Below are positions 27,806 through 36,971 of a DNA stretch of 64,000 nucleotides, piece by piece (positions within the stretch are counted from its first letter, which is position 1; every line of letters begins with the position of its first letter). Both the position numbers and the translations under genes were made by a program. A model generated the notes under the pieces. It had not been told where the DNA came from, did not search any database, and saw only the letters and a list, made by a program, of their open reading frames with translations. Location: NCBI RefSeq assembly GCF_000347635.1, contig NC_020514.1:4712001-4776000 (forward strand), given 5' to 3'. The stretch comes from Paraglaciecola psychrophila 170. Its GTDB lineage: Bacteria; Pseudomonadota; Gammaproteobacteria; Enterobacterales; Alteromonadaceae.

Positions 27806-28084
27806 ATGAATAAAAAATATCCCGATGAATTTAAACAAGAAGCCGTTCGCCAAGTGGTTGAAAAAGGCTATTCCGTACCTGATGTTTCTAAGCGTTTAGG
27901 TATATCCGATAAGTCTCTCTATTACTGGATGAGTAAGGCGAAAGTACCTGCTAGTCAATCCGCAGAGCAAGCAGAAATACGCCAGCTTAAGGCAGAGGTC
28001 AAACGCCTGACAGAAGAGCGTAACATCCTAAAGGAGGCCGCCATGTACTTTCCAAGCGAGTCAAAGAAAAGTACACGTTCATAA
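27806..28084 (+). CDS. IS3-family OrfA (transposase DNA-binding subunit)
   Basis: 92 residues. An HTH (YPDEFKQEAVRQVVEKGYSVP then DVSKRLGISDKSLYYWMSKAK) is followed by a leucine-zipper-like coiled coil (EIRQLKAEVKRLTEERNILKEAA). This is the standard OrfA layout for recognising the inverted repeats. It overlaps orfB in the -1 frame at its 3' end around AAAGAAAAG, the usual site of programmed frameshifting in IS3 elements, which would make an OrfAB fusion transposase. Confidence 0.9.
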   Translation: MNKKYPDEFKQEAVRQVVEKGYSVPDVSKRLGISDKSLYYWMSKAKVPASQSAEQAEIRQLKAEVKRLTEERNILKEAAMYFPSESKKSTRS

Positions 28085-28927
28085 AATCACGACTCCATGT
28101 TTACCGCGTTAACACCATGTGCAAGGTGTTAAATGTCCACCGCAGCGGTTTTTACGCTTGGTTGAAAGAGCCTCAATCTAATACAAAAAAGACAATGTAC
28201 GATTGCTTGAACAGATTAAAGTCAGTTATGTACAAAGTGGCGTGTGTATGGCTGTCCACGCATCACACATGAGCTGCGCCGTTCGGGTGAAACATGCGAT
28301 GAAAACCGCGTTGCTAAGTTGATGAAGCAAGCCAAGCTCAGAGCTAATATTGGCTATAAACGGCGCTACTTTGAGCCTTCTACGCCTCATATTGCAGCAG
28401 ATAACCATCTACAGCAGCAATTTGTTGTGTGCGAGCCTGATACCGCTTGGGTTGGAGATATTACTTACATCAAGACTTATGAGGGATGGTTGTATCTGGC
28501 TGTCGTATTGGACTTGTTCTCACGCAAAGTGATTGGTTGGTCAATGCAGCCGACTATGACATCGGATATTGTGATTAAAGCGCTGCTCATGGCAGTATGG
28601 CAACGGCCCAAAGCAACACAGGTGATTGTTCACAGCGATCAAGGAAGCCAATATGCTAGCGGTGATTATCGAGACTTCCTGAAAGCGCATAATCTGACTC
28701 CGAGTATGAGCAGACGAGGACATTGTCTGGATAATGCTGTTGCAGAAAGTTTTTTCCACTCGCTCAAGACTGAACGTGTAAAGCGAAAAGTGTACGCAAC
28801 CCGAAGTGAAGCCAAAGCAGATTTGTTTGATTACATAGAAGTGTTTTACAATCGAACGCGACTGCATAGCCATCTTGGCCATGTGTCTCCAGATGAATAT
28901 GAAATCATGTATTCACAGGCAAGCTAA
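28063..28927 (+). pseudogene. IS3-family OrfB (rve-type DDE transposase), frameshifted
   Basis: The catalytic domain is well conserved: D in VGDITYIKTYEGWLYLAVVL, D in VIVHSDQGSQY and E in DNAVAESFFHSLKTERV, with the terminal FYNRTRLHSHLGHVSPDEYE. The -1 frame relative to orfA starts near 28063 (KYTFIKSRLHVYRVNTM). It breaks once at an A6 run (28185-28190) and again near 28239-28247, where GGCGTGTGTATGG lacks one base relative to the SGGVYGCPR reading. The rest (28244-28927) is intact. The first break is another homopolymer indel, so sequencing error is possible. Confidence 0.85.
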
Positions 28928-28953
28928 GTGTCTACAAAACTGGCGGAAGATCA

Positions 28954-29643
28954 GACACTTAACAGATTGCTGCCACCACAAATACCTAACCACATTGCCC
29001 TATTCATATTCTTTCGTCTAACATGACATCAAAACTGGATTCTTTTGAAAATTCACGCTATTACGAACTTGGTGTGTTTTTGATTAAATACCACATTAAT
29101 AACATCCCATCTTAATGTTTTTGAGTACTCACAATGTTCTTCACTTTTGAGGCTTATAGCTTCATAGGAGGTTTGAACCATTCAAATCCTCATAAAGCCA
29201 TGAATTAACGTCTAAGCGGCGCTTTTTGACATATTTCATTTTACTTTTCCAACCTAATATCGACGATAACCAATAAATACTGAGTAAGTAAAACTAAGAT
29301 CAGCTATCTGCAAATATCTGGGGCATAACAACGTTAAATCGCGTTTACGTCATCCACGTTTTTCGCCTAAAAGAAAGGTCTAAAATATCTTCATATCAGT
29401 GTGAACTATTAGCCTAATTCCAATGTTTAAAACCTTGATAAGACACTAACGAAATAAACATTAGACATTCATGAATCCTTGAACATAATTTTAAATTTTG
29501 AGGCATTGTATTTTTTACTTAGCAGATTTTAGTCTATTCAGATTTAGGGAGTAATTGAGCTGTTACCAACTATTCTGCTATTTCTTTGTTATTTCGTTAC
29601 ATCGAACAGATGCCTTCACACATAGATATATCTTAAATATGAA
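28954..29643. other. 690-bp gap between the IS and the gbsR-cyd operon
   Basis: AT-rich, stops in all frames, no RNA gene or repeat recognised. It separates the IS from the cyd promoter region. It may be residue of an older insertion or deletion. Confidence 0.5.
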
Positions 29644-29672
29644 TTGACCTTACCTATGAAACAACATAAACT
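29644..29672 (+). promoter_or_regulatory. candidate sigma-70 promoter for gbsR-cydAB
   Basis: TTGACC (29644-29649), a 17-bp spacer and TAAACT (29667-29672) lie 36 bp upstream of the gbsR-like start. Consensus is good at -35 and fair at -10. No FNR or ArcA site was confidently recognised nearby. Confidence 0.4.
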
Positions 29673-29707
29673 TTCAGTAGTTATTGAAACTTCAGAATAT
29701 TTAAATT

Positions 29708-30259
29708 ATGAAAATGACATCTATGATTGAAACCTTCGTTATGCACTTTGGTGAAATGGGCAGTCGTTGGGGGTTTAATCGCACGGTTGGCCAAATGTAT
29801 GCGTTGCTGGTGATCACCAAAGAGCCTATTAGCGCGAATCAAATTGCTGAAGCCCTAAGTATTTCTCGCGGCAATGTGAGCATGGGGTTAAAAGAATTGC
29901 AGTCTTGGCAGTTGATACAACTTCATCATAAACCTGCTGACAGAAAAGACTACTTTCAAACTAATGGCAGTATTTGGGATATGGCGAATCGTGTGTTTGA
30001 AGAGCGTCGTAAGCGGGAAATGGATCCTACCTTATCTTTGTTAAGAGATATTCTTCTCGATACACCAGCCAATGAGCAAGAGCAACACGCCCAAAATAAA
30101 CTCAAAGAGGTGCATGACTTACTTGAAGGTATCACCAAGTGGTCAAGCGAGTTACAGCGTTTGAGTCCAGAAAAACTTGATACCTTAATGAAGTTAGGCT
30201 CTGGTGTGGGCAGAGTATTAGATATGAAAGATAAATTGCTTAAACGAACTAACGAATAG
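29708..30259 (+). CDS. GbsR/MarR-family winged-helix regulator
   Basis: 183 residues. The DNA-binding region is ANQIAEALSISRGNVSMGLKELQSWQLIQ followed by the wing HKPADRKDYFQT, typical of the GbsR-type MarR subgroup. The C-terminal helical part may mediate dimerisation or ligand sensing. It lies 76 bp upstream of cydA on the same strand, so it probably controls, and is co-transcribed with, the terminal oxidase. GbsR members elsewhere regulate osmoprotectant genes, but GbsR-like genes next to cyd operons are also familiar to me from marine gammaproteobacteria. The ATG at 29708 lacks a strong ribosome-binding site. Confidence 0.85.
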   Translation: MKMTSMIETFVMHFGEMGSRWGFNRTVGQMYALLVITKEPISANQIAEALSISRGNVSMGLKELQSWQLIQLHHKPADRKDYFQTNGSIWDMANRVFEERRKREMDPTLSLLRDILLDTPANEQEQHAQNKLKEVHDLLEGITKWSSELQRLSPEKLDTLMKLGSGVGRVLDMKDKLLKRTNE

Positions 30260-30335
30260 CCACTCCGTAGACTACAAGCTATCCAGTAGCTAATAACAAG
30301 TAACAAAATTTACACATTTTAAATAGAGGTGTCCC

Positions 30336-31715
30336 ATGGCTGACGTCTTCCTGTTGTCTCGCTTACAATTTGCGACCAACATCAGCTTTCATATTTTGTT
30401 TCCCAGCATCACCATCGCGTTAGGCTGGTTCTTATTCTATTTTAAGGTACGTTTTAATATCAGCGGGCATCCTGTGTGGATGCGTATATATCGATTCTGG
30501 GTCAAAGTGTTTGCGCTTAGTTTTGCTCTAGGTGTGGTGAGTGGTATTACCATGTCATTCCAATTTGGTACTAATTGGCCAGGTTATATGGAAACAGTAG
30601 GTAATATTGCGGGGCCACTTTTAGGTTATGAAGTACTCACTGCTTTCTTTTTAGAAGCCACGTTTTTAGGCGTCATGTTATTTGGTATTCGCCGCGTACC
30701 AAGCTGGTTGCATACAGTTGCTACGTTATTAGTGGCGGTGGGCACAACCATTTCAGCTTTTTGGATTATTGCTCTCAACTCTTGGATGCAAACCCCAGCG
30801 GGATTTGAAATGCGTGACGGTGTGGCACATGCATTAGATTGGTGGGCTATTATTTTTAACCCTTCTTTTCCTTTCCGCTTATCCCATGTGTTACTAGCGT
30901 CTGGTCTAACGGCATCATTTTTAATCGCAGGTATTTCTGCCTTCCGTATACTCAGGGGAGACAACAAAAAAGCACCACGCTTGGCACTTAAAACAGCGGT
31001 TTTTGTTGCAGCCTTACTGATGCCTTTGCAAATATTTGTAGGTGACTTACATGGCTTAAATACCCTCGAACACCAACCACAAAAAGTGGCTGCGATGGAA
31101 GGTATATGGGATACCCAAAAAGGAGTACCTCTTTTATTATTTGCAGTGCCCGATGAGAAAAATCGCACCAACCATTTTGAGATAGCCATTCCAAATATCA
31201 CTAGCATCATTTTAACCCACGACCCAGATGGCGAGGTTCAAGGTCTCAATGATTTTATTGGCGAACATCCGCCTGTTGCGCCGGTGTTTTATGGATTTCG
31301 TATTATGGTGGGTATTGGCATGTTAATGCTTGTCATTGCTTGGTTCACCAGCTTCAAATTGATCCGCAACAAACCTTTAAGCAAAGGTGTGTTGTATAGC
31401 CTGATGGGTATGAGTTTTTCCGGTTGGATCGCCACACTTGCAGGCTGGTATGTCACCGAAATTGGACGCCAACCTTATTTAGTGTCTGGCCTTCTAAAAA
31501 CATCAGAAGCCGTTACCGACATTGCTCCAGAAAACGTGATGTTTACCTTTATATTGTATTTAACTGTGTATGTTGGTTTATTGATTGCCTATTTACATAC
31601 CCTATTCTTAATGGCTCGAAGAGCGGTTGAGATAGAAGAAATCCAACCTGAAGAAAGACTACAACAAAAACACTTTCCCAAAACACTTAACATCACAGCC
31701 GGAGAATTATCATGA
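30336..31715 (+). CDS. cydA: cytochrome bd-type (CIO) quinol oxidase subunit I
   Basis: 459 residues, about 60 shorter than E. coli CydA because the quinol loop is the short CIO type. Membrane protein reducing O2 with quinol, a non-proton-pumping oxidase. Haem-ligand and quinol motifs visible: RLQFATNISFHILFPSITIALGW (His for haem b595), the GRQPY block in GWYVTEIGRQPYLVSGLLK, and the loop region TNHFEIAIPNITSIILTHD. AGAGGTGTCCC precedes the ATG. It overlaps cydB by 4 bp, giving coupled synthesis. No separate CydX-like small subunit is found downstream. Confidence 0.95.
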   Translation: MADVFLLSRLQFATNISFHILFPSITIALGWFLFYFKVRFNISGHPVWMRIYRFWVKVFALSFALGVVSGITMSFQFGTNWPGYMETVGNIAGPLLGYEVLTAFFLEATFLGVMLFGIRRVPSWLHTVATLLVAVGTTISAFWIIALNSWMQTPAGFEMRDGVAHALDWWAIIFNPSFPFRLSHVLLASGLTASFLIAGISAFRILRGDNKKAPRLALKTAVFVAALLMPLQIFVGDLHGLNTLEHQPQKVAAMEGIWDTQKGVPLLLFAVPDEKNRTNHFEIAIPNITSIILTHDPDGEVQGLNDFIGEHPPVAPVFYGFRIMVGIGMLMLVIAWFTSFKLIRNKPLSKGVLYSLMGMSFSGWIATLAGWYVTEIGRQPYLVSGLLKTSEAVTDIAPENVMFTFILYLTVYVGLLIAYLHTLFLMARRAVEIEEIQPEERLQQKHFPKTLNITAGELS

Positions 31716-32710
31716 TTGCAGACGCTAACTTACCTGTTATTTTCGCCGGACTGATGGCGTTATCTGTGATTGTGTACGCCATTTTAGACGGTTATGACCT
31801 AGGTGTTGGCATATTACTTCCCCTTAACAATGATCAACAAGCAGATCAAATGGTCGCCTCCATTGGCCCCTTTTGGGATGCCAATGAAACCTGGTTAGTC
31901 TTGGCTGTAGGCCTATTACTTATCGCTTTCCCCAGTGCCCATAACGTGATTTTAAAGGCGCTTTACATACCCTCTGCCATTATGTTGGTTGGTTTGATAT
32001 TACGTGGTGTGGCCTTTGACTTTCGAGCCAAGGTGGCACAAGTCAACAAACACCGTTGGAATCAGATTTTCAAATTAGGCTCTTGCATTGCCTCCGCCAG
32101 TCAGGGGTATATGTTGGGTAGCTTTGTGATGGGCTTTGAAGATTCGTTTATGGCTTATTCATTTGCCGCATTAAGCGCGTTAGGCGTTACTTGTGCCTAC
32201 GCATTAATTGGCAGTACATGGTTGATTTTAAAAACGTCTGATGACTTACAATTACGGGCTATAAAATGGGCCAAGTTAACCGGGAAAATCAGTTTTGTGG
32301 GTATATTGGCGGTGTGTATTATGAACCCATTGATCAATCAATTTGTATTCGAGCGCTGGACCACCCCACCTTTCGCCTACTTTATGGCAATTGTGCCTTT
32401 TGTTTGTTTTACCTTGTTATTTATTGGTAATTTAGTATTAAAGCAATTACCACTAAAAGATGACAGTGGTTGCTGGCTACCCTTTCTTATCACTGTGGTG
32501 GTTTTCATATTTTGTTTTTGTGGACTCGCTTTTAGCTTTTACCCTTACGTGGTACCCGGTGAGTTAACTATTTGGGATGCTGCTAGTGCGCCTGAATCGC
32601 TGCGCTTTATTTTATATGGGGCGTTAATAGTCATCCCGTGTATTTTGGCTTACACCGTGTTTTCGTATCGTGTATTTTGGGGCAAAGTAGAAGACTTGCG
32701 TTACTATTAG
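31712..32710 (+). CDS. cydB: cytochrome bd-type (CIO) quinol oxidase subunit II
   Basis: 332 residues with about eight or nine membrane helices, the structural partner of subunit I. Typical sequence: VYAILDGYDLGVGILLPL near the N-terminus, IGPFWDANETWLVLAVG and ILRGVAFDFRAKV. Length suits the shorter CioB/CydB subgroup (E. coli CydB 379). It starts in the overlap with cydA and is the last gene of the operon. Confidence 0.95.
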   Translation: MIADANLPVIFAGLMALSVIVYAILDGYDLGVGILLPLNNDQQADQMVASIGPFWDANETWLVLAVGLLLIAFPSAHNVILKALYIPSAIMLVGLILRGVAFDFRAKVAQVNKHRWNQIFKLGSCIASASQGYMLGSFVMGFEDSFMAYSFAALSALGVTCAYALIGSTWLILKTSDDLQLRAIKWAKLTGKISFVGILAVCIMNPLINQFVFERWTTPPFAYFMAIVPFVCFTLLFIGNLVLKQLPLKDDSGCWLPFLITVVVFIFCFCGLAFSFYPYVVPGELTIWDAASAPESLRFILYGALIVIPCILAYTVFSYRVFWGKVEDLRYY

Positions 32711-33107
32711 CCTAGTTCGATAGCCCAGTTCGCACATTAATGTAATCCATAGCCGAGATAATCATAAATATTACTCGGTTCACACATTTTTATACATGAG
32801 GAGAATATATCCTATACGCTTATTTAGCGGAGGTAATATTCTCGATATTATTCGGCACCGATGGGTTTACTATCCCCCAATATTTGCCTAGCACATCACC
32901 ACTATTACCTAGTTTGACTTAACGGCTAAGTAATATTTTGAGAATATCCCCATTATAAGTTTAATATAGCGTTGCAGACTAAAGAGCGAAGTTTCACCAT
33001 CTATTTACGATAACTTGCTATAAAAACGCCCCCTCCCCTAGATTTGTCTAGGTGTTTAGATAGATGATAGTCACTAAGGAAATTATCATCTAAGGTAAAT
33101 GTGAATA
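32711..33107. other. 397-bp gap after cydB with several small hairpins
   Basis: No gene. It contains CCTAGA-TTTG-TCTAGG (33038-33053) and AGATGATA/TATCATCT (33062-33069/33084-33091), plus several AATATTCTC/GAGAATAT motifs around 32801-32858 and 32935-32950. The second hairpin lies directly upstream of the membrane-protein gene. Functions unknown. Confidence 0.45.
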
Positions 33108-33656
33108 ATGGAAAATATTACTACTTGGTTCTTCAGAGTAACGAACATTCGATTGATAATAGGTATGTGTGTCGTCTATTTAATATTCCCGCTGTTTCTT
33201 TTACCTAATATTATTAACACTGGCAGTGTTGGACCACTCGACTTACTCCTTTGGTATAACCAAGACACGCTGTATCAAATGTTGACAAGTTATGGAGAAA
33301 CCATTCGTGCCAGATACATAATTGGTTTATTCACCGTAGATTTCGCCTACCCCATTTTTTATGGCACGTTATTGACCATGATTCTGACCTTAATCATAAA
33401 AAACTTTTCTATCTCATTTCTTAAAAAAATAATTTTTATGCCTTACGTTGTCGTACTTTTTGACTTAATTGAAAACTCTATGTTGATTTTTCTGCTCAGT
33501 ACTTATCCGACAAGACATTCTGTAATTGCAAATATGGCTGGTTTTGTTACAGCGACAAAGTGGAGTGGCTTTGCAATTATAACTATGATTTTAATCTATT
33601 TAGTTGTTTACGGTATTCGTAGCAGACAAAGTAAAACAACTAATAACGCCCCTTAA
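33108..33656 (+). CDS. four-helix membrane protein of unknown function
   Basis: 182 residues with four predicted membrane helices (about 18-37, 75-96, 105-128 and 148-168). Conserved-looking polar loop residues include ETIRARYIIGLFTVDFAYPIFYG and FDLIENSMLIF. I do not recognise a named family. It is followed after 9 bp by the broken ridA-like gene, so the three genes from 33108 to 34952 look like one former operon. The upstream AAGGTAAATG is only a fair ribosome-binding site. Confidence 0.65.
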   Translation: MENITTWFFRVTNIRLIIGMCVVYLIFPLFLLPNIINTGSVGPLDLLLWYNQDTLYQMLTSYGETIRARYIIGLFTVDFAYPIFYGTLLTMILTLIIKNFSISFLKKIIFMPYVVVLFDLIENSMLIFLLSTYPTRHSVIANMAGFVTATKWSGFAIITMILIYLVVYGIRSRQSKTTNNAP

Positions 33657-33665
33657 GGTGCCATC

Positions 33666-34131
33666 ATGAACGTTATAAATTTAAGATTAGTAACAACCTT
33701 TTTCGCTGTTTTGATCAGCATCGTCATTTCCTAGCAAGCATCAGGGGAGCCAGTAGAATATTTCTCTCCCCAGCGAGATATTGATAACAATTACCCTTTT
33801 TTGAATGCGGTGCGCGTGGGAAATTTGTTATTTTTCAGGCGAATTATGCACTCTACCGAATACCAGTAAACTGATTGCAGGTGGGATTAAAAACGGAACT
33901 CAACAAACTATGGATAATATTCAAGCAAGTTTGGCGAAACATAGTTTAACTATGAACGACTTAGTGAAATGCACAGTGATGTTGGCAGACATAAAAGATT
34001 GGCCCGCTTTTAATGAAGTTTATACGGGGTATTTTGCAAAAAACTTTCCTGCTCACAGAGCCTTTGCTACAAACGGGTTAGCCCTTAGTACACGGGTTGA
34101 GTTAGAGTGTATAGGGGTACTTAGTCGTTAA
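33666..34131 (+). pseudogene. secreted RidA-like (YjgF/UK114 family) protein, disrupted
   Basis: Starting at the ATG 33666 (AAGGTG five bases upstream) the frame encodes a signal peptide (NLRLVTTFFAVLISIVIS). It then meets a TAG at 33732-33734, continues QASGEPVEYFSPQRDI and NAVRVGNLLFF, and shifts frame at a T5 run (33831-33835). The rest reads SGELCTLPNTSKLIAGGI then TMNDLVKCTVMLADIKDW and ends RVELECIGVL, the typical RidA strand. RidA proteins deaminate reactive enamines or imines. The stop codon shows it is genuinely inactive unless the strain suppresses amber. The stop overlaps the next pseudogene (TAATG). Confidence 0.8.
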
Positions 34132-34952
34132 TGAGAACTGGCCACACCCATCGACAATTCGCCAAAAATGGACTTGTAAAACTAGACACGTCTATAGCAC
34201 CTTTTGCCCTGTCAAAGGTTAAGCAAGTAGTGGACGTTTCCCACCACGCTTAGTGTACTGATAATTTTGATTTTTATGAAACGAGCGCAATTAACAGTTT
34301 AGGCTTAACGTCTTGGCAATATTTGACTGAAGCGCAACGATTAGCTTTATTTTCGTTGATCAGTGATATGCGCTTATTAGAAGCCGTGAACCAAGTCATA
34401 CAGTCACACGTGTTTATGAGTACTCAGTTATTTTTCGACCCTTTCAATACCAAACAACACAACTATTAGCATCGTGATCCACAATACCATTTGACAGTGG
34501 AAGAGCAAAAATTGGCACTGACTGGACCAGAAGTCTTACATGTCAAAATTCCTCTGACTGCGGATGTTGGTTTGAGGTGATCCCCGGTTCCCATATAAAC
34601 CGAGGATACTGATGAGGCATTGCAAGTCAGGCTGGAGCAAAATGGCCATAAGCATTCTAAAAGCTTATCAAACGGCGTTCCAATACCTTTGATGGTAAGA
34701 GATGTACTGCTATTCTCTGCAAATATGATCCACAGAGGCTTACATAGAAATAATAGGCTTGCCCTAGATATATTATATTGTGAGCACGTCCCACAACTAA
34801 CAACTGAATTGATACAACTAAAACATCAACCTTCCGCACAAATGTTACCTGACTTTGATAAAGCTTATTTCAATGTCATAAAGCTGTCATGTCTCTATCA
34901 CATTACTGTCATCGTACTTTCATATGCTGCTTGTAATCAAAATAGCATATAA
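34131..34952 (+). pseudogene. PhyH-like 2-oxoglutarate/Fe(II) dioxygenase, decayed
   Basis: The ATG at 34131 overlaps the ridA-like stop. One frame reads RQFAKNGLVKLDTSIAP, then VDVSHHA and a TAG, then FDPFNTKQHNY, TAG, HRDPQYHLTVEEQKLALTG and HVKIPLTADVG. The iron-binding HxD is thus still readable (HRD) and the distal His is in LLFSANMIHRGLHRNN. After about 34580 the frame changes twice around FEVIPGSH and TDEALQVRLEQNGHKHSK. At least two stops and two indels are present, so it is dead. The first TAG after HNY probably replaces a Trp codon (expected HNYWHRD). Confidence 0.75.
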
Positions 34953-34963
34953 AGGAAAAAGTG

Positions 34964-36814
34964 ATGCAAGTAGTTAAATGTTCTAAGTATTCAGCCCTTG
35001 CCTTGGCAATGAGCTTATCGTTAACGGGTTGTTTCTTAGAAGGTGATGATGGTGAACCCGGTGCGATTGGCACTCAGGGTGAATTCGGTAACTCTGGAAC
35101 AGATGGTAGTGATGGCATTAATGGTCAAGACGCAAATGCCAGTATTAGACTGAGTTTGGTTGGGCGCATCCAACTCAATCCCAGTGATCCTGAAGGCGCT
35201 GCAGAAATTGTGCAATTTCACCCTGCCTCCAACACTATCTATGCCATCAATAGTGCAGCTAATGAACCAACCATTGAAATCATTGATGCTTCATCTTTGA
35301 CATCAGATGCTTTGTCTAATCCTCTATCGAGTGAGAATCTAACATCCACGGCACTCATGCTACCGACTGAGCAAAGCGGAATAGTTTTATCTGGCCCTAC
35401 CAGTGTTGCAGTTTCAGGAGACTGGATGGCTGTGGCCGTACCCGCTGAAGATAAAGCAACAAATGGTTTTGTATTGTTTTATAACGGTCTAGATACGTCT
35501 TCGCCAACGTTTGTAAAAGCAGTAGAAGTCGGCAACTTACCCGATATGGTCACCTTCACACCGGATGCCAGTAAAGTATTAACGGCTAATGAAGGTGAAC
35601 CAAGTGGTGATTACACTATTGATCCAGAAGGTTCGATATCAGTCATCACCATTGCAGATGGTTCGCCCAGCGACATCTCAACCACTATCAGCTTCTCTGA
35701 CTATAACGGCAAACAAGCTGATCTCGAAGCTAAAGGCATGCACTTCCCTAATCCATCCGGTCGCACAATTAATGGCACGTTGATCACCACAACGGTGGCG
35801 CAAGATTTAGAGCCAGAATACATCACCACTACTAATGAAGTTGCTTACGTTACACTTCAAGAAAATAACGGTTTAGCCATTGTTGATTTGAGCGACAACA
35901 GTGTGAAAGTGATAGGGCTTGGCTTTAAGGATTGGAGTGAGTTTCAGATAGATGGCATGGAAGATGGCACTGTGAGTTTTGGTCAATATGACGGCCTGTA
36001 CGGTATGTATATGCCTGATACTATCGCCTCATATCAATGGAAAGACGCAAACTTTTTGTTGACCGCAAACGAAGGTGATGCACGAGAGTATTACTTCGAT
36101 ACGTTAAATGCTGACGGCTTGCAAGATGAAGACTTATGCACCGCCGCAGGTGGCCAAGACTTTGACGAGGATGATGGTTGTTTGTCTTATACCGAAGAAA
36201 CTCAAGCACGACGTCTTGCTTTTGCGCCGGGATCAAACCTAGACACCATAGCCGGTGATGATCCAAGAGATTTTGACTTCACTGCCTACCCACTAGGACG
36301 CTTAAATGTGACCAAAGCATTGGGTGACAGTGACAATGATGGTGAATATGAAGCGCTTTACGCCTACGGTGCTCGTTCATTCACTATCTGGGACAGTAAT
36401 GGCCTAGTGGTATTTGATTCAGGTGATGATTTTGAGCGCATTAGCGCTTCTATTCATGGCAATGCATTCAATAACAACAACGATGAAAATGAAGGAGACT
36501 CTCGCTCTGCCAACAAAGGCCCAGAGCCCGAAGCATTAACGGTTGGTCAAGTAGGTGATAAAACCTATGCCTTTATTGGTATGGAGCGTTTAGGTGGCAT
36601 TTTTGTTTACGATGTGACTAACCCATACGACGCTAAGTTTGTTGATTATGTGATTAATCGCGACCTTACTGAAGGGGGTGACTTAATGGGTGATAGCGGC
36701 CCAGAAGGCATGGCGTTTGTTAATTCAACCGATAGCCCAACAGGTAATGCTTTAGTCATTATTGGTAACGAAGTCAGCGGTACAGTATCGGTATGGCAGA
36801 TTACTGAGGAATAA
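34964..36814 (+). CDS. choice-of-anchor-I family lipoprotein with collagen-like leader
   Basis: 616 residues. The lipobox (SLSLTGC) gives a surface or periplasmic lipoprotein. Residues about 27-55 are collagen-like Gly-x-y triplets (GDDGEPGAIGTQGEFGNSGT and onward). The rest is a beta-propeller-like domain with repeated blades (IVQFHPASNTIYAI, MVTFTPDASKVLTANEGEP, FLLTANEGDAREY, YAFIGMERLGGIFVYDV), the choice-of-anchor-I type often fused to phosphatases or nucleases; no such catalytic domain is present here. Acidic Asp-rich loops suggest Ca binding. The ATG at 34964 is preferred to the GTG at 34961 on ribosome-binding-site spacing (AAAGGAAAAA). Phosphate or extracellular nucleotide roles are speculative. 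Confidence 0.8.
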   Translation: MQVVKCSKYSALALAMSLSLTGCFLEGDDGEPGAIGTQGEFGNSGTDGSDGINGQDANASIRLSLVGRIQLNPSDPEGAAEIVQFHPASNTIYAINSAANEPTIEIIDASSLTSDALSNPLSSENLTSTALMLPTEQSGIVLSGPTSVAVSGDWMAVAVPAEDKATNGFVLFYNGLDTSSPTFVKAVEVGNLPDMVTFTPDASKVLTANEGEPSGDYTIDPEGSISVITIADGSPSDISTTISFSDYNGKQADLEAKGMHFPNPSGRTINGTLITTTVAQDLEPEYITTTNEVAYVTLQENNGLAIVDLSDNSVKVIGLGFKDWSEFQIDGMEDGTVSFGQYDGLYGMYMPDTIASYQWKDANFLLTANEGDAREYYFDTLNADGLQDEDLCTAAGGQDFDEDDGCLSYTEETQARRLAFAPGSNLDTIAGDDPRDFDFTAYPLGRLNVTKALGDSDNDGEYEALYAYGARSFTIWDSNGLVVFDSGDDFERISASIHGNAFNNNNDENEGDSRSANKGPEPEALTVGQVGDKTYAFIGMERLGGIFVYDVTNPYDAKFVDYVINRDLTEGGDLMGDSGPEGMAFVNSTDSPTGNALVIIGNEVSGTVSVWQITEE

Positions 36815-36823
36815 AAGATAATG

Positions 36824-36890
36824 AACCACAGAGATCACAGAGGGAAGAAGAATTGCCTAATATTCACTTCTATCTCTGAGTTCGCTGTGG
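36824..36890. repeat. dispersed CCACAGAG repeat, copy 3, as an inverted pair
   Basis: AACCACAGAGATCACAGAGG (36824-36843) is followed by CTCTGAGTTCGCTGTGG (36874-36890), which pairs partly with it to form a hairpin. It lies 9 bp after the choice-of-anchor-I gene. The paired form may act as a terminator or mRNA end element. Confidence 0.55.
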
Positions 36891-36971
36891 CGTTTATTTA
36901 GTTTTGGATGCGAGTTAAACCAAGTATTTTCAGGTTGAGTTTTTCTTTAAGCTCGTAACTCGCGTTAACTT

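Larger units (their letters stand above)
27744..28953 (+). mobile_element. IS3-family insertion sequence, decayed
   Basis: 1210 bp bounded by TGATCTTCCCCTAAATTTGT and, on the other strand, TGATCTTCCGCCAGTTTTGT, each followed by AGACACT. The ends begin TG and finish CA, as in IS3 elements. Inside are an orfA-type and an orfB-type gene in the usual overlapping order, with a DDE catalytic triad. The flanking triplets are TAC and GAC, so no target duplication is seen, consistent with age or flank rearrangement. OrfB carries two frameshifts, so the element is probably not self-mobile unless these are sequence errors. Confidence 0.88.

Noticed and set aside
27741..28956. Target-site duplication flanking the IS3 element
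   Set aside because: Flanking triplets TAC and GAC do not match, nor do 4-bp flanks, so no duplication is claimed.
30626..31210. 194-codon reverse frame inside cydA
   Set aside because: A shadow of a membrane-protein gene; it is long because of codon bias and has no family resemblance.
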